DNA of 64,000 nt from a virus: positions 1 through 64,000 of the IMG/VR virus record IMGVR_UViG_3300023170_000011. The stretch is one strand, 5' to 3'. The translations under genes and the position numbers were made by a program. Each line of letters starts with the position of its first letter. Positions within the stretch are counted from its first letter, which is position 1. A model generated the notes under the pieces. The model had not been told where the DNA came from. It was given only the letters and a program-made list of their open reading frames with translations, and made no database searches. Shown here piece by piece: positions 60,033 to 64,000 of the stretch.

Positions 60033-60713
60033 ATGGCTAATAATATTAAATCCTTTGAGGATTTTAAATCTGATATAGCTCAGGAAGTAAACGAGAGCTG
60101 GTTCTCTGATATACTTGGGTATGCTGGAGGTGCATTTAGCGATGTTCTAAAAGGTAAAGCATCTGCTTACCTTATGAGTTTCTTTGGTATTGGTGAGCAA
60201 TCTATATTTAGTAAACTTGTACAGAACTTTGTAGAACAAATTCCAATTGCAGATTTAACCAAAATTATATTTGCTGGTAAGGCAAATTCTGCTTACCTTG
60301 CTCCAAAAATGGCTGACGCAACTATAGAATTCCTTTCTGAGAAAGGTCTAGACGGGATAGCAGAGGATCTCCATATAGAGCCTTCTGGATGGATTTACAG
60401 GACATTATCAGAGATAATAAGCAACCAAGCAAGAAGGGAAAATTTCAGGGAATCCTTGGTTAAATTTTACTTGCAAGCATTTAATGGATTTGAAAGTCCT
60501 GATGTCGAGGAATTTAAAAGTTCTTTATCTTCCATGGATAAAAGAAGTCTGGAAAGGGGTCTAGAGGATGCTTCCAGAAGATCTGGTGCTGATTTAGATG
60601 TGGCATCTAGCGAAGCTGGAAGGGATATGGTTACTGACTTTTTATCTGGATTAGCTGGTGATGGTCAATCAATGCAATCTCTCGGATTAAGTACTGGGGG
60701 AACAATACAATAA
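60033..60713 (+). CDS. Head-targeted protein with hydrophobic helices
   Basis: 226 residues. Start NIKSFEDFKSDIAQEVNE|SWF shows the clearest FxxF...NE|S peptide in the window. Then GYAGGAFSDVLKGKASAYLM and further amphipathic helices, and a C-terminal helical part with EEFKSSLSSMDKRSLERGLE. Likely a packaged internal protein trimmed after Glu20. Function after injection unknown. Confidence 0.6.
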   Translation: MANNIKSFEDFKSDIAQEVNESWFSDILGYAGGAFSDVLKGKASAYLMSFFGIGEQSIFSKLVQNFVEQIPIADLTKIIFAGKANSAYLAPKMADATIEFLSEKGLDGIAEDLHIEPSGWIYRTLSEIISNQARRENFRESLVKFYLQAFNGFESPDVEEFKSSLSSMDKRSLERGLEDASRRSGADLDVASSEAGRDMVTDFLSGLAGDGQSMQSLGLSTGGTIQ

Positions 60714-60726
60714 AAATACTAATATC

Positions 60727-61092
60727 ATGAATATAAATGACGTAGCAAAGAGAGAGGTTTTAGACTTTGATCAATTTAAGAAAAAGGTACACGACGAAAC
60801 ATACAAACCATTCGCTGCTGAAAATCAAGAAGGTGGTGAAGGAAAGACTGGACTACATAGGATAAAAAGAGAGCCTGCTTACGATTGGGTTGGCTATGCT
60901 GATGCAGTATTTAGCCCAGAAAAAGCGGGAATCGAGGTTCCTGGATATAATGCTGATGGTGACAGAGAGTACAACATTGCAAATGCTGGTCCTTCTATAG
61001 TAAATGCCCCAAATTCTTCTATCTCTGGATTGGGAGAATCTGAAACACCAGTTAATGAATCGTTTTCAATTAAGAGGTTAGAAGATTTCTAA
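60727..61092 (+). CDS. Small head-targeted protein
   Basis: 121 residues. VLDFDQFKKKVHDE (11-24) is an FxxF...E targeting look-alike. The body is Gly/Pro/Asn-rich and poorly ordered, and the end repeats the pattern (PVNESFSIKRLEDF). Co-transcribed with the previous gene and followed by a strong terminator. Function unknown. Confidence 0.6.
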   Translation: MNINDVAKREVLDFDQFKKKVHDETYKPFAAENQEGGEGKTGLHRIKREPAYDWVGYADAVFSPEKAGIEVPGYNADGDREYNIANAGPSIVNAPNSSISGLGESETPVNESFSIKRLEDF

Positions 61093-61117
61093 CATAACCG
61101 GTTTTGATAAATCTTAT

Positions 61118-61150
61118 AAGACAAGTTTCACCCGAAACTTGTCTTTTTTT
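61118..61150 (+). terminator. Strong intrinsic terminator
   Basis: AAGACAAGTTTC (61118-61129) pairs with GAAACTTGTCTT (61134-61145) over an ACCC loop, then T5. Confidence 0.9.
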
Positions 61151-61186
61151 ATGTAATATAAAAAAAACAAAGATCCGGATCTCACA

Positions 61187-61855
61187 ATGAATATTAAATT
61201 AGTTCACATACTGACAGAGCCCGAAACAAGAAGAGAGCAAGCTTCAATAAACTCCTTATCTCCACTTGGAGAAATGTGCTTAACTTATCAACAACAGGTT
61301 AATGAGAGATACAAGGGTGAAGCATGGAAGGAAGTTCCTGCTCTTTCCCAATCCCCTGCTACAAACCATGGACCTGGACACTATGGTGCTTTCCAATCCT
61401 TCAAGAAAGCAATGTTAGAGAATTTCTCGGATGATTTGGATGCTTTGGTTTTATGCGAGTGCGATTGTGTTCTTGAATGCTCCCACGAAGACTTTATGAA
61501 TAAGCTGAAGAGGGGTATTGATTTCTGTAATAGGAATGACCTTAAATACCTTTCTCTGGGTTCCAGATTTGTTAACGGTGTTTTACAGTCCCCAGAGATC
61601 GATTCTGATGATGAATACAAAGACTTTTATGTTACCAATAAGGTGATCTTGGCTCACTGTATTGTTCTCCCCGCATCTTCTAGGGATCTTATCCTAGGTG
61701 CCCTTGATAAATTCAGTTGGGATAGTCCGGACATCTGGTTTAATGAAGCTTTGTGGAAGTCTGGTATAAATAGATTTGGTATTGTAAAAGAAAGGCTTGC
61801 TAGACAGCACGAGGGCATCTCGCTTATAGATAATGTCTGGAAGGAGTCTCAGTAA
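61187..61855 (+). CDS. Glycosyltransferase-like protein (GT25-type look)
   Basis: 222 residues. Begins NIKLVHILTEPETRREQASI, a GT-A-type first strand; PGHYGAFQSFKKAML and then ALVLCECDCVLECSHEDF (about 85-102) stand where GT25 and related enzymes have their EDD/DxD motif, here E-C-D. KYLSLGSRF and VLPASSRDLILGAL, then DIWFNEALW support the fold. It lies after a terminator, in its own unit. Substrate unknown; may serve the same glycan pathway as 57172-59992. Confidence 0.5.
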   Translation: MNIKLVHILTEPETRREQASINSLSPLGEMCLTYQQQVNERYKGEAWKEVPALSQSPATNHGPGHYGAFQSFKKAMLENFSDDLDALVLCECDCVLECSHEDFMNKLKRGIDFCNRNDLKYLSLGSRFVNGVLQSPEIDSDDEYKDFYVTNKVILAHCIVLPASSRDLILGALDKFSWDSPDIWFNEALWKSGINRFGIVKERLARQHEGISLIDNVWKESQ

Positions 61856-62584
61856 TTACCTTCTTTCCCTCTCTTCCTTACTTACCTCTCTTATGAATAG
61901 CTCCTTTGCTATCTTTAATGTTACTGAATCCTCAGTAAAATCTTCGTATATCTCCATCACATTAACTGCAGGATCAATGTGTCTATCTAGATCCATTGCT
62001 TCTAATATTTCGTTAACTATGAATTCATAGGACATTGAAAAATAACTGTTCCTTAGGAAAACCCTTTTCATTAATGTTCCTTGTGGTCCACTGTTATTCT
62101 TTCCGTTTTGCCACCAGTAAGCGATTATATTGTCTGTTGCCATGTTTCTAAAGATCAGTATACCACTATCTTTGTTTTTTACATCCCCAAATTTCCCTAG
62201 AGAAAATGCTTTGATCCTGCTTTCGATGTTCTTCCAGAGTTCCATACCGAGGTCTGCATATTTATAGAGGATGTTAAGTGACATCTCTATGATTTTGAAA
62301 ATTTCTTCGTTCTCAAAATCCTCTATTTCAGAATTTTCGTAATACTCAACCAGTTTTTTAATATTTAATGGTAGATCTTCTGGTATCTGATTAAATTCGT
62401 TTTCAATCCAGACTTTAATTGAAGTGATTTCCTTGATCATTGAGAATATTCTCTTTATGGGATAATAAATATCCTCCTCTGCAATGTCCTTGTTTACAGT
62501 GGATAGAAAATCTAATAAAACGTATTGTTTGTATTCTTGATCGATTGGATGTTCGATGAACCATGTGGGTTTAATATCTTTCAT
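61856..62584 (-). CDS. Lone minus-strand gene, unknown function
   Basis: 242 residues on the minus strand, start ATG at 62584. No competing + strand frame covers it. Helical and acidic with Ile-rich segments (KRIFSMIKEITSIKVWIENE; LDRHIDPAVNVMEIYEDF) and a central WWQNGKNNSGPQGTLMKRVF. Its stop codon touches the stop of the + strand gene (TAA|TTA), so the two transcripts converge with no spacer. The divergent region upstream holds promoter boxes on both strands. Not recognised. Confidence 0.7.
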   Translation of the reverse strand: MKDIKPTWFIEHPIDQEYKQYVLLDFLSTVNKDIAEEDIYYPIKRIFSMIKEITSIKVWIENEFNQIPEDLPLNIKKLVEYYENSEIEDFENEEIFKIIEMSLNILYKYADLGMELWKNIESRIKAFSLGKFGDVKNKDSGILIFRNMATDNIIAYWWQNGKNNSGPQGTLMKRVFLRNSYFSMSYEFIVNEILEAMDLDRHIDPAVNVMEIYEDFTEDSVTLKIAKELFIREVSKEERERR

Positions 62585-62610
62585 GGTAAAGAAGAATTAT
62601 GTTTGATATT

Positions 62611-62619
62611 CTATATATT
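62611..62619 (-). promoter_or_regulatory. Minus-strand AATATATAG box
   Basis: Reads AATATATAG on the minus strand, one base off GATATATAG, 27 bases from the minus-strand ATG. With 62668 it forms a divergent promoter pair. A CCCCGGGG palindrome (62622-62629) lies between. Confidence 0.4.
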
Positions 62620-62667
62620 ATCCCCGGGGTATACTTCTGGACTTTTAAAGAACCCATTTTAGGTTGT

Positions 62668-62676
62668 GATATATAA
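62668..62676 (+). promoter_or_regulatory. Late-promoter-like GATATATAA
   Basis: Consensus box 33 bases before the ATG at 62700. Confidence 0.6.
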
Positions 62677-62699
62677 TACATAAAAATAGTGGTCCCATC

Positions 62700-63137
62700 A
62701 TGCCAAGAATAGACGATTATATTTCATTCAGCTCCAATAAGAAAAACAACGTTTCTAGCGAGTTTATCTTTTCAAAAGAACTGGGCTTGTTAGACGTTGA
62801 GGTTGTTAATAGGCCTCCTGAGATTTCTGATGTTGATTCGTTAGAATGTGAAATTGAATACAAGGTTGGCATAGAAAGAAGAAAAGATGGGATACAGGAC
62901 CTGAACTTTTCTATAGAGGAAATAGAACTTGAAATTAAAGTCGACGATTATCCAAACGAACAGAAGGAATTTGAATTTGATATAGTACCAGATGTAAACA
63001 TCGCTATTCCTTCCATTGTAATCCAGAAGGGGTCGAGATTAGTCCCAACAGATCCTTCTTTTGCAAGAATTGATATGAGAAAGTCGATGAATCCCAAAGA
63101 CTTCAGAATCCAAATACTCTTTGGAACCAATGAATAA
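62700..63137 (+). CDS. Acidic late protein of unknown function
   Basis: 145 residues. Starts PRIDDYISFSSNKKNNVSS; the middle is strongly acidic with alternating hydrophobics (FSIEEIELEIKVDDYPNEQK), suggesting beta strands. Preceded by a late promoter box and overlapping the next gene. Possibly a small virion or assembly protein. Not recognised. Confidence 0.6.
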   Translation: MPRIDDYISFSSNKKNNVSSEFIFSKELGLLDVEVVNRPPEISDVDSLECEIEYKVGIERRKDGIQDLNFSIEEIELEIKVDDYPNEQKEFEFDIVPDVNIAIPSIVIQKGSRLVPTDPSFARIDMRKSMNPKDFRIQILFGTNE

Positions 63138-63948
63138 AGCACTTAAATTTGGCCAGTTTGGGAGAATTTTTGAATCTCTGGGGATATCTAAAAAGGATGT
63201 TGGACTAATTGGTCCAAATATGTCTGGCGAAATAAAGCTTAGAATACCTAATCCTGGTATCACATTAAAGAGAATAGACGATGGTGATAACTTTACTTTT
63301 CAAATGGGTGAGAAGTCTTGTTCGGTGCCTAAAAAATATGTAGGTCTCACCACTCAACCTGGGTATGACATTATTTCCTTTGATACTAATATGAACTGGT
63401 TCAGGGAAGACGATAATGGTGAAAAAATTTCGGATATCATAGAGGAATATGTTTCTTCTCAGTATAAAGAACTTTCAAAGGTTGCTAATCAACTTGAGGA
63501 TGATGCTAATATGATTTTAGATATTTTGGGTATTAAGGAGGATGTAAAAACATTTAATTCTAATTCACCCTTACAAATGGACGGGCAAATTTCAAATGGG
63601 ATGGAATTTGAAATTGAAAAGGAGAAACCGGAAGACTTATTTAAGAAGATCTTTATTTATAAAACTACTGATGAGATACATCCTTTGATTTCTATAAAAA
63701 GAAAAGGCGGCAGATTTAATTGTGTTTATAGAACTCCAAAGGGAAATTTTGAATGTAAACATGATTCTATTAAGGGAATGCTTGATAACCCAGTTGATAA
63801 GTATTTGCTCTCTGTGTGTAACGGAGGAGACAATAATAAAAATCAAAGGGATCTCGTGGACCACCTCATGAAGCTTTTTAAGTATCATTCCTGGGATAAA
63901 TCCTCTTCACCAAAGAAGGATGATAAGCATCTTGATGAAAGGAGGTAG
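63130..63948 (+). CDS. Late protein with head-targeting-like start, unknown function
   Basis: 272 residues from ATG 63130, which overlaps the previous stop (ATGAATAA); TTG 63121 is a weaker start. MNKALKFGQFGRIFESLGIS has the FxxF..IxE pattern of targeting peptides here. The C-terminal half contains LFKKIFIYKTTDEIHPLI, GRFNCVYRTPKGNFECKH and a Lys/Asp-rich end. No enzyme motif seen. Confidence 0.6.
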   Translation: MNKALKFGQFGRIFESLGISKKDVGLIGPNMSGEIKLRIPNPGITLKRIDDGDNFTFQMGEKSCSVPKKYVGLTTQPGYDIISFDTNMNWFREDDNGEKISDIIEEYVSSQYKELSKVANQLEDDANMILDILGIKEDVKTFNSNSPLQMDGQISNGMEFEIEKEKPEDLFKKIFIYKTTDEIHPLISIKRKGGRFNCVYRTPKGNFECKHDSIKGMLDNPVDKYLLSVCNGGDNNKNQRDLVDHLMKLFKYHSWDKSSSPKKDDKHLDERR

Positions 63949-63960
63949 ATTAAAAAGGTA

Positions 63961-64000
63961 ATGAACATTCTTAAAAATACTATTCCTGAACAGCACATTG
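63961..64000 (+). CDS. Start of next gene, 3'-partial
   Basis: ATG at 63961 with a strong GGAGG at 63942-63946 and an open frame (MNILKNTIPEQHI) to the window end. Too short to identify. Confidence 0.5.
   Translation, partial: MNILKNTIPEQHI

Noticed and set aside
1-64000. tRNA or rRNA genes, insertion sequences, integrase or attachment sites
   Set aside because: No cloverleaf-like segment, transposase or integrase frame was noticed while reading; gaps between genes are too short for most. A tRNA scan was not possible here.

Overview
The window is a late-gene and replication segment of a large T4-like myovirus genome. The recognisable T4-type genes are terminase subunits (gp16, gp17), tail sheath (gp18), tail tube (gp19), portal (gp20), prohead protease/scaffold (gp21/22), major capsid protein (gp23), head-completion nuclease (gp4), late sigma factor (gp55), clamp loader (gp44, gp62), RNase H and DNA ligase. 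The DNA is AT-rich, almost all genes lie on the + strand, and genes abut or overlap by a few bases. Shine-Dalgarno sequences are often missing. A few intergenic sites match TAnnTTTG, the known Bacteroidetes -7 element. A Bacteroidetes (flavobacterial-type) host is therefore a reasonable inference, not a proof.

Layout. 3-3650: the 3' part of a very large fibre/adhesin made of Gly-Ser-Ser/Gly-Thr-Ser triplets with small globular domains. 3663-9560: a cassette with a 2OG-Fe(II) oxygenase-like protein and four glycosyltransferases, the last resembling TibC-type protein O-heptosyltransferases. 9630-22148: neck/connector, terminase, sheath, two tail-tube paralogues, a tail assembly chaperone with a probable +1 frameshift, and a tape-measure-like protein. 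22231-25266: dCMP deaminase, an ECF-like sigma factor, a PD-(D/E)XK nuclease and small proteins. 25379-30733: membrane and virion proteins, ending in a long acidic-repeat protein with a probable -1 frameshift extension. 30785-35485: gp55, gp4 and two portal paralogues. 35513-44962: a HldE-like heptose kinase followed by DNA metabolism genes (ligase, clamp loader, GMP kinase, FEN/RNase H, a degenerate UvdE, a NEIL-like glycosylase, an exonuclease). 45028-57120: head module (packaged nucleotidyltransferase, protease-scaffold fusion, capsid, coiled-coil internal proteins). 57172-61855: a second glycosyltransferase/kinase/asparagine-synthase group and small head-targeted proteins. 61856-62584: the only convincing minus-strand gene. 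62700-64000: further + strand virion-type genes.

The most striking possibility is a phage-encoded glycosylation system for its own fibre: a Ser/Thr-saturated repeat protein, an adjacent battery of glycosyltransferases including a TibC-like O-heptosyltransferase, an HxD...H...R oxygenase, and a heptose-7-phosphate kinase homologue elsewhere in the window. Other points are two probable programmed frameshifts in opposite directions, a GATATATA(A/G) late-promoter motif repeated before many late genes, a protease-scaffold fusion with an internal promoter and start, duplicated portal and tube genes, and recurrent FxxF...NE|S sites that look like head-targeting and prohead-protease signals.

All functions are read from motifs by eye. 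No database search was run.
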